Shown piece after piece: positions 8,189 through 16,558 of a stretch of 64,000 bases of DNA. The translations under genes were made by a program, and so were the position numbers. The DNA comes from Bacillota bacterium (GTDB lineage Bacteria > Bacillota > Clostridia > DSM-8532). The stretch covers positions 124,001-188,000 of the forward strand of contig JAEZTB010000058.1 in NCBI GenBank assembly GCA_023443745.1, written 5' to 3'. The first letter of the stretch is position 1. Each line of letters starts with the position of its first letter. The notes beneath the pieces were generated by a model. It ran no database searches and was not told the DNA's origin. It was given only the letters and a program-made list of their open reading frames with translations.

Positions 8189-8224
8189 GTTATACTACGC
8201 TAAACTTATGAAGTTTTTATGAAG
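8189..8224 (-). promoter_or_regulatory. Promoter with perfect 11-bp-spaced CTTCATA repeat
   Basis: Two identical CTTCATA heptamers (8224-8218 and 8213-8207 on the minus strand) are spaced by 11 bp. Twelve bases after the second is TATAAC as a -10, so the inner copy takes the place of the -35. This matches the element at 4384-4401 and fits a class II OmpR-type activator. Confidence 0.6.
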
Positions 8225-8253
8225 AAGAAAAGAACTTTATGGCTGAGCCCTAA

Positions 8254-9006
8254 TTAGATCATATAGGTGTATTCCGTTGCTATACGCTGTAAAAACTGTT
8301 GAGTTCTAGCCTCACGCGGATTTTTAAAAAACTCTGCAGCAGATCCATGTTCGATAATATGACCTTGATCCAAAAAGACAACATTCGTTGCAACATCACG
8401 CGCAAAGCTGATTTCATGGGTAACGACAACCATTGTTATACCCTCGTTGGCAACTTTTTTCATGGCGTTCAACACTTCCTGCACCAGTTCCGGGTCAAGG
8501 GCACTGGTTGGTTCATCGAAAAGAATCACCTCAGGATTCATGGCAAGGGCACGTGCAATGGCTACTCGCTGCTGCTGTCCACCTGAGAGCTGTGCCGGAT
8601 AATGCATTTCTTTATCACTTAATCCTACCTTGGCAAGGTATTTTCGCGCTGTCTCCATTGCATCCTTTTTGTTCATCTTCTTTACTACTATTAATCCTTC
8701 GGCGACATTGCCAAGGGCAGTCTTGTGCAGGAAAAGGTTGTAATTCTGAAATACCATTCCTGTTTTTTTACGTATATCCAAGACCGCTTTCTTGTGGACC
8801 TTATGGTAATCAATATTCATTTCACCTATTTTAAGTGTCCCCTTTTGGGGTAGTTCCAAGAGATTGATGCAGCGTAAGAGCGTTGACTTTCCTGATCCGC
8901 TCGGTCCAAGAACTGCAACGACACTGCCAGGCTTAATATCCAAATCGATACCCTTTAGTACTTTGTTTTTGCCAAATGATTTATGCAAGTTCCTTATTTC
9001 AATCAT
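8254..9006 (-). CDS. Polar amino-acid ABC transporter, ATP-binding protein
   Basis: A 250-residue ABC ATPase of the GlnQ/ArtP/TcyC group. Walker A GPSGSGKST (about 33-41), Q-loop VFQNYNLF, signature LSGGQQQRVAIARALA, Walker B VILFDEPTSALDP and the H-loop His in VVTHE are all intact. It drives uptake through the permease whose gene overlaps it by eight bases. It is the last gene of the five-gene unit that begins at 11974. The substrate is not readable from the sequence; cystine, other polar amino acids or S-alkylated derivatives are typical of the group. Confidence 0.95.
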   Translation of the reverse strand: MIEIRNLHKSFGKNKVLKGIDLDIKPGSVVAVLGPSGSGKSTLLRCINLLELPQKGTLKIGEMNIDYHKVHKKAVLDIRKKTGMVFQNYNLFLHKTALGNVAEGLIVVKKMNKKDAMETARKYLAKVGLSDKEMHYPAQLSGGQQQRVAIARALAMNPEVILFDEPTSALDPELVQEVLNAMKKVANEGITMVVVTHEISFARDVATNVVFLDQGHIIEHGSAAEFFKNPREARTQQFLQRIATEYTYMI

Positions 9007-9724
9007 AGCTTACCCCTCGCTCATGACGCCGTAACCGTCTTTCCCCCAGATTCATTAATTGCTCCAGGATAATACAGATCACCCAATACATAATGGCCGC
9101 TAAAATATACGCCTCAAAAAATTTTGAGGAACGTGCAGCCGCAATCTTTGCCTGTCCGATGATTTCAGGAACCGATGCGGCAAATGCAAGAGATGTATCC
9201 TTAAGCAATGCAATAAATGTATTACCCAGATTGGGAAGTGCCACAATTGAAGCCTGTGGAATGATGATACGGCCCATAAGCTGGGGAGTTGTCATCCCCA
9301 GCGCCTGAGCTGCTTCAATTTGGCCCTTACTCACTGACAAAATTGCAGAACGTATGGTTTCAGACAGGTATGCCCCCACATTAAGTGAAAAGGAGATATA
9401 CATAAATGCAATGGCAGGAATTTTGGAGATATCAATATCCCATCCGTAAATAGCGCCAAGATAGCGTAATACAATCGGAGTCCCGTAATAGGAAAGGAAA
9501 ATCTGCACTAAAAGCGGTGTACCGCGCATAAACGAAACATAAACCTGTGCTATTCGCATGAGAAAGGGCACTTTATATATTTTGACCAAAGCCACAGCAA
9601 AGCCTAATAAAATACCAAACAGAAAAGCGACAACCGCAATGGACAAGGTTACTGGTATGCCTGATGCAACACGCGGGATAGATTGGATCATATAGTCCCA
9701 ATCCAATAATTCTTTTTGCTCCAT
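8999..9724 (-). CDS. Polar amino-acid ABC transporter, permease
   Basis: A 241-residue inner-membrane permease of the HisM/GlnP type. About five hydrophobic segments are visible, with the family's EAA loop as SKGQIEAAQALGMTTPQLMGRIIIPQA (about residues 132-157) that contacts the ATPase. It overlaps the ATPase gene by eight bases, and the binding-protein gene lies 24 bases upstream. A single permease gene implies a homodimeric channel. Confidence 0.94.
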   Translation of the reverse strand: MEQKELLDWDYMIQSIPRVASGIPVTLSIAVVAFLFGILLGFAVALVKIYKVPFLMRIAQVYVSFMRGTPLLVQIFLSYYGTPIVLRYLGAIYGWDIDISKIPAIAFMYISFSLNVGAYLSETIRSAILSVSKGQIEAAQALGMTTPQLMGRIIIPQASIVALPNLGNTFIALLKDTSLAFAASVPEIIGQAKIAAARSSKFFEAYILAAIMYWVICIILEQLMNLGERRLRRHERGVSYD

Positions 9725-9748
9725 ACCATACCCTCACATTTCACTTCA

Positions 9749-10606
9749 TTATTTAGAATAATCTACTCCGAACCATTCAATGGATAGCTTACTCAAAGAC
9801 CCATCCTCATGCAGCTTTTCAAGAGCGGCATCGACCTTTTTCTTAAGCTCTTCACCCTCCGTACCCTTTTTGATGATAAAGTGAGTAGGATCTGCTGCGA
9901 CACGTTCACCAACCGGCTCAACATCGAGATTTTGTGCCTTAGCTTTTGCAACAGCCATGATGGGATCGTTCAAGGTCGCATCAATTCGTCCGTTTACAAT
10001 ATCCTGGAGCAAGGTGGTAACATCTTCTTCATAGTAAACAATATCAAGAATCTTACCGTTGGCGTTGTTCCAGTCTTCCAAGATTCGTGTAAATGAATCA
10101 CCCACGGTAGTGCCGATTTTTTTGCCCTTAAGATCATTGAGGGATTGAATATCGGTGCGTCCTTTTTTAACAATCAACTGACTTACGCACAGAGCATATG
10201 TATTATCGGTTAGAAGGTAATTGGCTACACGGTCAGGATTGCTGGTGATTTGATTTGCCAGCAATTGAAATTTATCTGCGTCAAGACCTGGGAAAAGTGA
10301 GTCCCATGGTCCTGAAATAAATTCAAATTTCAAGCTGGGGTCAACCTTTTCTACAAGGCGCAGAACTTCAATATCATAACCGGTAAGGTTATTGTTTCCA
10401 TCCACATAAGAAAAAGGTTCATAGGTGCCCATGGTACCTACCTTGACTACCTGGGGAGTGGCTGCTGGTGTGGGTGTTGCAGAGGTTTCGGCTGTAGGTG
10501 TGGAAGCAGTCGGTGTGCTGGTTCCGGATGTTTCCTTTGCCGAGCATGCCGTAAAGGCCAGGGCTAGAACTACAATGATCAGTGTTATTAATGTCAGCTT
10601 CTTCAT
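9749..10606 (-). CDS. Amino-acid ABC transporter substrate-binding lipoprotein
   Basis: A 285-residue lipoprotein: signal peptide with lipobox LAFTAC (Cys near residue 21), then a Thr/Pro/Ala-rich linker (about 25-50), then a bacterial extracellular solute-binding family 3 fold starting VKVGTMGTYEPFSYVDGNNNLTGYDIEV. This opening is typical of polar amino-acid and cystine receptors. It delivers substrate to the permease encoded next. It lies 32 bases after the SDR gene in the same unit, which is unusual company for an amino-acid transporter. Confidence 0.94.
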   Translation of the reverse strand: MKKLTLITLIIVVLALAFTACSAKETSGTSTPTASTPTAETSATPTPAATPQVVKVGTMGTYEPFSYVDGNNNLTGYDIEVLRLVEKVDPSLKFEFISGPWDSLFPGLDADKFQLLANQITSNPDRVANYLLTDNTYALCVSQLIVKKGRTDIQSLNDLKGKKIGTTVGDSFTRILEDWNNANGKILDIVYYEEDVTTLLQDIVNGRIDATLNDPIMAVAKAKAQNLDVEPVGERVAADPTHFIIKKGTEGEELKKKVDAALEKLHEDGSLSKLSIEWFGVDYSK

Positions 10607-10638
10607 GATTAATCCTCCTTAAAATGTTAACTCATTTT

Positions 10639-11442
10639 TTATCTTGTTAAGAGTCCGGCATCGAGTACAAATTGGCTTCCGGTTACAAAACGTGACTTAT
10701 CACTTGCAAGGAAAAGTACGGCCTCGGCCACATCTTCAGGTTCTATCCATGGTACGGGCAGAAGATTCCCCGCAGACCTCACTGCGATTTCCTCGGCTGT
10801 GGTGCCTTCCAGGAAGGCAAGGCCATCGTTCATTGGTGTGTTGACACCTGTGGGGTGAATACTGATAACTCTTACATTATAGGGAGCAAGCTCCAATGCC
10901 AGTGACTTTGTCAGGCCTACCAGCGCCCATTTGGACGCTGCATAGTGGGACAGGCGATTCATTCCCCTCAAGCCTGCAGTAGATGAATTGTTAATAATAA
11001 CACCGCTTTTTTGTGAGATGAAGTAGGGTATGATGGCCTTGGCGGTCAGCCAGGATCCCTTAAGATTGATATCAATCATCGCATCCCATTCGGCCTCAGT
11101 CAGCTCGTGTGCATAACCGTACGCACATATGCCTGCATTGTTAAAGAGCACATCGATGGTCCCAAAGGCTTTAACACCACTCTCAACTGCGGCTTCCACA
11201 TCTGAAGCATTCCTGACATCTCCCCCAAACACGACAGCTTTCGCTCCCAGGGCTTCAATGTCTTCCTTAAGGTTCTCCAAATCATTATTTGAGCTGTTAT
11301 TATAGGCAGGATAGCTTATTTTTTGCTTGAGATCGAAGCTTATGATATTGGCACCCTCTTTTGCAAAAGCCAATGCTGTAGCTCTACCCTGCCCCTTTGC
11401 GGCACCGGTTATAAAGACTGTTTTCCCATAAAATTGGCCCAT
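10639..11442 (-). CDS. Short-chain dehydrogenase, mycofactocin-type SDR
   Basis: A 267-residue Rossmann-fold oxidoreductase. The nucleotide loop is TGAAKGQGR (about 13-21), the NAG motif is NNAGIC, and the catalytic set is Ser in NNSSTAG with Tyr-x3-Lys in HYAASKWALVG. Two traits point to the mycofactocin-coupled/carveol-dehydrogenase group: the GQGR loop, and the insertion after the second strand (PAYNNSSNNDLENLKEDIEALGAK) that goes with a non-exchanged nicotinamide cofactor. The HPTGVNTPMN segment also fits. I place the start at 11442 because AGGAGG precedes that ATG. No mycofactocin biosynthesis genes are in the window, so the electron partner is unknown. Confidence 0.85.
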   Translation of the reverse strand: MGQFYGKTVFITGAAKGQGRATALAFAKEGANIISFDLKQKISYPAYNNSSNNDLENLKEDIEALGAKAVVFGGDVRNASDVEAAVESGVKAFGTIDVLFNNAGICAYGYAHELTEAEWDAMIDINLKGSWLTAKAIIPYFISQKSGVIINNSSTAGLRGMNRLSHYAASKWALVGLTKSLALELAPYNVRVISIHPTGVNTPMNDGLAFLEGTTAEEIAVRSAGNLLPVPWIEPEDVAEAVLFLASDKSRFVTGSQFVLDAGLLTR

Positions 11443-11449
11443 TAAGGTT

Positions 11450-11974
11450 TTACCTCCTTGCATAACTTTCGAGATATTGATCCAAATCAACATCCAATGC
11501 ATTGTTTATCAGGTTGGTTGCTATCATAAGTCCTGCAAATGCAGTCAATAGCACAATCTGTTCATCGTTAAAAAATTTACGAAGCTTTTGGAACATTGCA
11601 TCATCAATCTTTAAAGCATCGGTAACGCAACATCGTCCAAAATCCATCAAAATCTGTTCTTTTTCGGAAAACACCGGATGATCCGGATTTTCTCCGTTAT
11701 CTATCAAAATTTTGCGGAAGAAAGTGGAACAAACCAGACAATTGTTTTGAGCCGAGATTGCATGTGAAAAGTAATTAAAGCTTTTTTCATCCATAAACTC
11801 AAGTAGGCAGTCCCTGAGCGGGTACCACTCCATGAGGGCATGAAAAGCCGGCAATGAATGAAGCAATGTCTTTTTCATGTTGGTAACGCGTCCATGCTTT
11901 GCAATCTGATCATCAAATTGCTTCTTTACCGCATCACTTGCTTTTTCATATTCCACAGGTTGTATGCGAGCCAT
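11450..11974 (-). CDS. AhpD-like / carboxymuconolactone decarboxylase family protein
   Basis: A 174-residue all-helical protein of the CMD/AhpD family. The conserved redox pair is in NNCLVCSTFF (about residues 85-94), preceded by the family's SHAISAQ stretch. Such proteins act as alkylhydroperoxidases or related dithiol enzymes. The start at 11974 is set by AGGAGG six bases upstream; an earlier in-frame start has no such site. It is the first gene of the unit with the SDR and the amino-acid transporter, seven bases before the SDR start, so the two enzymes are probably tightly coupled in expression. The substrate is unknown. Confidence 0.85.
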   Translation of the reverse strand: MARIQPVEYEKASDAVKKQFDDQIAKHGRVTNMKKTLLHSLPAFHALMEWYPLRDCLLEFMDEKSFNYFSHAISAQNNCLVCSTFFRKILIDNGENPDHPVFSEKEQILMDFGRCCVTDALKIDDAMFQKLRKFFNDEQIVLLTAFAGLMIATNLINNALDVDLDQYLESYARR

Positions 11975-12022
11975 ATCATTCCTCCTATCTGGCCATTTCT
12001 GAATAACCAATCCTTATACCAA

Positions 12023-12112
12023 ACTAATCATATATGTTTTGTATAATTTATGATTATAATGAGTTGCTCTGTGCCTGTCAATATATTTTTTACTAATCAT
12101 ATCGTTTTAGTA
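12023..12112 (-). promoter_or_regulatory. Consensus promoter flanked by two copies of an operator
   Basis: TTGACA (12081-12076) and TATAAT (12058-12053) on the minus strand are exactly 17 bp apart, a perfect sigma-A promoter for the AhpD-SDR-ABC unit. A 20-base element, ACTAATCATAT-x-GTTTT-xGT on plus, occurs twice: at 12092-12112 upstream of the -35 and at 12023-12043 downstream of the -10. The first copy is an inverted repeat (ACTAA-N10-TTAGT). This layout suits a dimeric repressor, TetR-like by size, not encoded here. Confidence 0.78.
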
Positions 12113-12144
12113 GGAATTAATAGACGTGATAAAGAAGTGGTAGG

Positions 12145-12184
12145 AAAAAAAGCGGTAGTTTCTACCATGAGAAACTACCGCTTT
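12145..12184 (-). terminator. Rho-independent terminator after the TIR-WD40 gene
   Basis: A perfect 15-bp stem (AAAGCGGTAGTTTCT with AGAAACTACCGCTTT, six-base loop) is followed on the minus strand by six T residues. It lies 23 bases after the stop codon and closes this gene off from the next unit. Confidence 0.93.
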
Positions 12185-12206
12185 AACGCACTACTAGAGT
12201 TTTGTT

Positions 12207-15200
12207 TTACTCAATAAAGAGCGTTTTTCTTTCGTCATCTGTAAGAATACGCCCATTAAGCTGCTTTTGAGCTTCATCCAGAAGCATCTGGGTTGTATAG
12301 AGCGGCATAAAAAGCACATTATAGCTGTCCCGTGATAAAATTGACTTAAAGTGTGGATCAATGCTCAGAATCTCCATCCTGGCAAGAATCTTTGAAGTGG
12401 CAGCATCAAAAATCTGGGCATTTCCACTACCATCAGTGCAAACAAAACGGTCTCCATTGCTACTGAAAACAACGCTTTCAAGAGGGGAGAAAAAATGCTC
12501 TCCGCCCTGCGTATTCAGAAGAATACCTGATTTTGTCTCATAAAAGGAAATGCTCTTATCATCGTAGCCAACTATAAGCTTCTGAGAATCAGGGCTGAAA
12601 ACGATCTTTGATAAATTAAGTCCGTTGTCTTTAATGATTACAGTCTCACGAAGATTGTCTCCTCTTTCAAAAAGCTTGAGGGATCGGTCTTCATAGGCCA
12701 ACGCAATATAAGCTCCGTTTGGGCTGACGGTACCATCACGAATTTTATCGTCTTTGACAGCAAGCTTTTCTTCGCCGGTTAAAACATCAATTAGCTTTAT
12801 CCCCGATTTTCTGGTTATAAAAAGTCCAAGATTCCCCGAGAAGGAAAAGGACTGAATGGATTCCGTTTCAAAACTGTTAATTACTTTTAAATCCTTCAAT
12901 GATAAAAGGGTGACATCGTTATATGAGATAATGGCGATCAAATTCGTTTCCAAGTTAAATTCGATATTGTTTATATTCGCATCATATTTGTGTTCTGACA
13001 GTATTGTTAAGTCCGTGGCATTAAGGAGCATTATTTTACCCGACGACATCCAGGCCAGAATCTTGCTGTCCATGTCTACGAACTTTAAACCTCTTACCTT
13101 ATCCCCCAAAATTGTTGTTTTGAGCAGTTTATGATTAACTGCATCCCATAAACAAAGCAAACCTTTTTCAGAATCCTCGGAGGAATCTAAATCAGCGGTT
13201 ACAGCTGTTTTACCATCAGAAGAAAAACAACCGTAGCCAATATTGTCTTGGTGTCCATCAAGCTTAATTATTTGCTCATTCTCCAGATATTTTAATACAT
13301 AGACCTTATTGGATGAGGGGTAATAAAGCGCAATTCTCCCCTTTCCTTGCACCATTTGTTTAATTGAATCGGGGAAAGTTAAACGCATATAGTTGTTCTC
13401 ATATCCGGAACCTTCGGTCATTAAAAAGCGGGCAGTTCCGTCCTTGGAAGATGAAAAGATGAAGGTATCAAATATCTTATAGCTTGTAACAGTGTCTCCG
13501 TGGATAAAAGTACTGATATTTTGTCCTTTTTTATAGTCAATAACATGTAGCTTCTCACTTTCAATAAAAACTAACCACGAACTGTTATAGGGGTGGAAAA
13601 CTGCCTTTTCAACTTTTGAGTTCGGAAAGTCCATGGATAGCAGAGGCTCAGCTCCATCAGGCGGAAAAACCTTAAGAGATCCCCTTCCCTTGGTGAATAC
13701 AAGATTTTCTTCATCCCAATCATAGGAAGCAACAATCAGATTGCCTTCGTCAGAAAACTCCAAACTGCTTATATTGTTATAACCCGCTTTAAGAGTGCGC
13801 AACAGCATGCCGGTTGAACTATCAAAAATATAGACGGTTCCGTTATTTAATGAAACGGCAAGAAGGTCGGCTTTTTTATCAAAGGCCAGTTGATTAATAT
13901 AGGTACCTATAACGGTAATGTTAAAATCATTACTTGAAGCAATATCCAGAAGAATTTCTCCTGTTGCGGCATTTATTATGCTCAGATGATCGCTGAAGTT
14001 ACAGACAATTTTTGTGCGATCCGGGCTGAAGGCCATTCTATAGGCATACCCTTTAACCTGCCATTTTTTTGAACCCTTTATATCGAAGCAGGCGGTTGTA
14101 TCTTCTGTGACGGCTATAAAACTGTTATCATCAAGAAAGAAGGCTTGGTAATCAATAAATGAAACGTCACCCGCATTGATTGTTGCAAGCTTCTTACCGG
14201 TCTCTATATCCCAGGTCATTACAAGCCCATCATTGGAAGCGGTTAAGAGAGTTTGTCCATCAGGACTCATCTCCAAGAAGCATACATTCTTATTATGGTC
14301 GAGGACAATATCCATGTCGGGGGTATTATCAGCATCATAGACATGCAGGGCTTGAGAAAGCGAATATTCAGCTTCGGGCACATAAGGCCTTTCAGGATTC
14401 GAAAGATCCTGCGGAAGCGCTTCCTGCGCCGCGAGAATAGCCCGGTACCGGTCTCCCTCTTCATAAAGCTGATTGGATATGTTGGCAAGATACCGGGATT
14501 GACTGATCTGAGTTTTTTGTATCTGTGCCATAATTTCCTGGGATTTTAGCATGACCTCCTGAGACTTTTGATTGATGACAAGAGCCTGATATGTACTGAA
14601 AGAACCAAAAGCCAAAAAGAACGCCGAAAAAGATATGGAAGCTGCAAGAACAGTCTTGATAAGACGCTCTTTGTGCCGCTGTTTAAGATTGTCAAACTTA
14701 CAGTTGAGCATGGGTGCCAGGAGCCGCAGAATTTCGGTTTTCAAGTTCTTAAACATCCCTTTTGTGGTGGTGGCACGGATATCAGCTGAAAGAGGTTCAA
14801 TCTCAATTATAGTTTCGACAGGGGTTCCATCTTCCTTTGTATCTATTCGTTTTATAAACCTTAACTGAGTCGGGAACGACTCGTAAGGTTCTCCCTCAAT
14901 CAAGAGAGCCAGAATTTTCTCAGGACCGCGCAGCGCCTTAAATTCCTCAATCTCCTTTGATACCCATTGTGATTGGGGAGTTCTTGGTGAACAAATAACG
15001 ATGAGGTATTCAGACGCTTCCAGGGCTTTTGTTATATCCTCGGCCAAATTTGAGGAGGTGGGAAGCTCGTCCCGGTCACGAAAGACCCTTTGGATTTTCT
15101 TCTTACCTGTCAGCTTTGAAACACTTTTGGGAACTTTATACGTCTCCAGCATCCTATGCAGCTTTTCTGCCACGATTTTATCAGGATCACTGTGTCTGTA

Positions 15201-15242
15201 GCTAATAAATGCATCATATAAATAAGGCTTCTTATCAACCAT
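12207..15242 (-). CDS. TIR - transmembrane - WD40 repeat protein
   Basis: A 1011-residue protein in three parts. Residues about 7-135 are a TIR domain of the TIR_2 type, opening YDAFISYRHSD, with the conserved SPRTPQSQWVSKEIEEF stretch in which W93 and E97 fall where TIR NAD-cleaving enzymes keep their catalytic Glu. One membrane span lies at about 197-217, then a coiled-coil-like stalk (220-260). The rest (about 300-980) is a run of degenerate WD40-like blades (for example FLEMSPDGQTLLTASNDGLVMTWDIETGK). Such proteins are candidate NADase sensors in phage defence or regulated cell death; no partner gene is apparent. It stands alone between a strong terminator and a promoter at about 15.29 kb. 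Confidence 0.9.
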   Translation of the reverse strand: MVDKKPYLYDAFISYRHSDPDKIVAEKLHRMLETYKVPKSVSKLTGKKKIQRVFRDRDELPTSSNLAEDITKALEASEYLIVICSPRTPQSQWVSKEIEEFKALRGPEKILALLIEGEPYESFPTQLRFIKRIDTKEDGTPVETIIEIEPLSADIRATTTKGMFKNLKTEILRLLAPMLNCKFDNLKQRHKERLIKTVLAASISFSAFFLAFGSFSTYQALVINQKSQEVMLKSQEIMAQIQKTQISQSRYLANISNQLYEEGDRYRAILAAQEALPQDLSNPERPYVPEAEYSLSQALHVYDADNTPDMDIVLDHNKNVCFLEMSPDGQTLLTASNDGLVMTWDIETGKKLATINAGDVSFIDYQAFFLDDNSFIAVTEDTTACFDIKGSKKWQVKGYAYRMAFSPDRTKIVCNFSDHLSIINAATGEILLDIASSNDFNITVIGTYINQLAFDKKADLLAVSLNNGTVYIFDSSTGMLLRTLKAGYNNISSLEFSDEGNLIVASYDWDEENLVFTKGRGSLKVFPPDGAEPLLSMDFPNSKVEKAVFHPYNSSWLVFIESEKLHVIDYKKGQNISTFIHGDTVTSYKIFDTFIFSSSKDGTARFLMTEGSGYENNYMRLTFPDSIKQMVQGKGRIALYYPSSNKVYVLKYLENEQIIKLDGHQDNIGYGCFSSDGKTAVTADLDSSEDSEKGLLCLWDAVNHKLLKTTILGDKVRGLKFVDMDSKILAWMSSGKIMLLNATDLTILSEHKYDANINNIEFNLETNLIAIISYNDVTLLSLKDLKVINSFETESIQSFSFSGNLGLFITRKSGIKLIDVLTGEEKLAVKDDKIRDGTVSPNGAYIALAYEDRSLKLFERGDNLRETVIIKDNGLNLSKIVFSPDSQKLIVGYDDKSISFYETKSGILLNTQGGEHFFSPLESVVFSSNGDRFVCTDGSGNAQIFDAATSKILARMEILSIDPHFKSILSRDSYNVLFMPLYTTQMLLDEAQKQLNGRILTDDERKTLFIE

Positions 15243-15271
15243 GTTTTTACCTCATTAACCCATTTACAACT

Positions 15272-15300
15272 AGGTTATCGTCAAGAAGCCACCATGTCAA
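15272..15300 (-). promoter_or_regulatory. Weak candidate promoter for the TIR-WD40 gene
   Basis: A perfect TTGACA (15300-15295) on the minus strand is followed after 17 bp by TAACCT, a poor -10. The gene's ribosome site (GAGGT, six bases from the ATG) lies downstream. A second TTGACG follows inside the spacer. Confidence 0.35.
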
Positions 15301-15328
15301 GACAAATGCATTGATACACTGGCTATAT

Positions 15329-16558
15329 TCATTCCTTTTCCAAAAAAGCACTTTGCTGCAGACTCATATCCGATTCATACTCCCTTTTATATGTGGCAAC
15401 CGCTACAAATGTGGCATATCCGCCTAAAAGGCCTCCTGCTGCCAGCCAAACCCCTGCAATTTGCAACCATTCGATCATGATACTGCTAAATAGGGAGGCA
15501 ATTAATACACCGATCTGCGTAGTAAATGAATTCAGAGAGAGAACACTTGCCCTCATATGATTGGGGGTCAATTTATTGACTAAAGTGCTCTCAGCGATGT
15601 TGCTTGCTCCCAGCAGCAGATATACACCGGCATACCAGGCCATAAAACCAATGATGCTCTTTTGGAAGGCAAATATAAGAATAAAAACAGCAAAGATAAT
15701 GCGGAAAAATTTATAAAAATGCCACTCTCTGTTGCTATGCTTATTCAATAGCCTTTGAGCGATGATGTTTCCAAGGGTTACGGCCAGGAATGCCAAAAAA
15801 GTTATGACTCCAAGTATCCATGTGCTGTTCTGTCCATTGGGAATTTGCATGAATGCCGGCTGCCAGTATGTTTCTACGGTACAGAGAAAAAAACCTGTAA
15901 AAAAAATACCGGGTAATATAAAGCCGAATTGAGGCGTGGAAAGTATAACCTGTTTGCTTTTTCTGATATGGTCAATGAGTGGTATACGTTGTTCTTTTTG
16001 ATGAACAGGCTGCTCTTTTATGAAAACCAGGCAAAGAATAAAGAGAACTGCAATGAATACCTCACGTAAAGCCAAATTGATTAAGTAGGCACTGTTAGCA
16101 TCGGCTAAAATTCCTCCTGCAATACCTCCCACTGCAAGAGCTCCACCTTCTATAACAGCCATCCGGGTTGTTACTCCGGCAAGGCAGCCCTCTCCATTTT
16201 TATCAAGAGCTTGATCTATCATAAGGGCATCCAGGCTTCCTGAAGAAAAAGATCGTCCCAAACCGGAGAATGCAATAGCAAATACCAATGCCGCCATATT
16301 GTTTGCCATGATAATGATAAGAAACGATATGAAATAAAACCCGCAGGATAGCAAGAACACCGCTTTACGTCCATAAAGATCGGCACATATACCACTGGGC
16401 AGCTCTAGGATTAGTACAGTTACCGCATAGATTGCAAGCAGTAAAGGCAGGGTCTGAAAGCTTGCACCCTTACTAAGCAGAACAAGATTGAGTACGGGAA
16501 CCATTAGACCTACAGAAAAAGCGTTTATGGCAAGAATAATCTGGTGAAGCTTACTCAT
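15329..16558 (-). CDS. MFS transporter
   Basis: A 409-residue major facilitator protein with about twelve hydrophobic segments and the loop 2-3 signature as GICADLYGRKAVFL (about 65-80). It resembles drug or metabolite exporters of the DHA type; the substrate is unknown. I chose the ATG at 16558, seven bases after AGGAG; the start region overlaps the last codons of the regulator gene upstream, so the two are translationally coupled. Control by the ArsR-like regulator encoded first in this unit is likely. Stop to the TIR-WD40 start is 86 bases. Confidence 0.9.
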   Translation of the reverse strand: MSKLHQIILAINAFSVGLMVPVLNLVLLSKGASFQTLPLLLAIYAVTVLILELPSGICADLYGRKAVFLLSCGFYFISFLIIIMANNMAALVFAIAFSGLGRSFSSGSLDALMIDQALDKNGEGCLAGVTTRMAVIEGGALAVGGIAGGILADANSAYLINLALREVFIAVLFILCLVFIKEQPVHQKEQRIPLIDHIRKSKQVILSTPQFGFILPGIFFTGFFLCTVETYWQPAFMQIPNGQNSTWILGVITFLAFLAVTLGNIIAQRLLNKHSNREWHFYKFFRIIFAVFILIFAFQKSIIGFMAWYAGVYLLLGASNIAESTLVNKLTPNHMRASVLSLNSFTTQIGVLIASLFSSIMIEWLQIAGVWLAAGGLLGGYATFVAVATYKREYESDMSLQQSAFLEKE

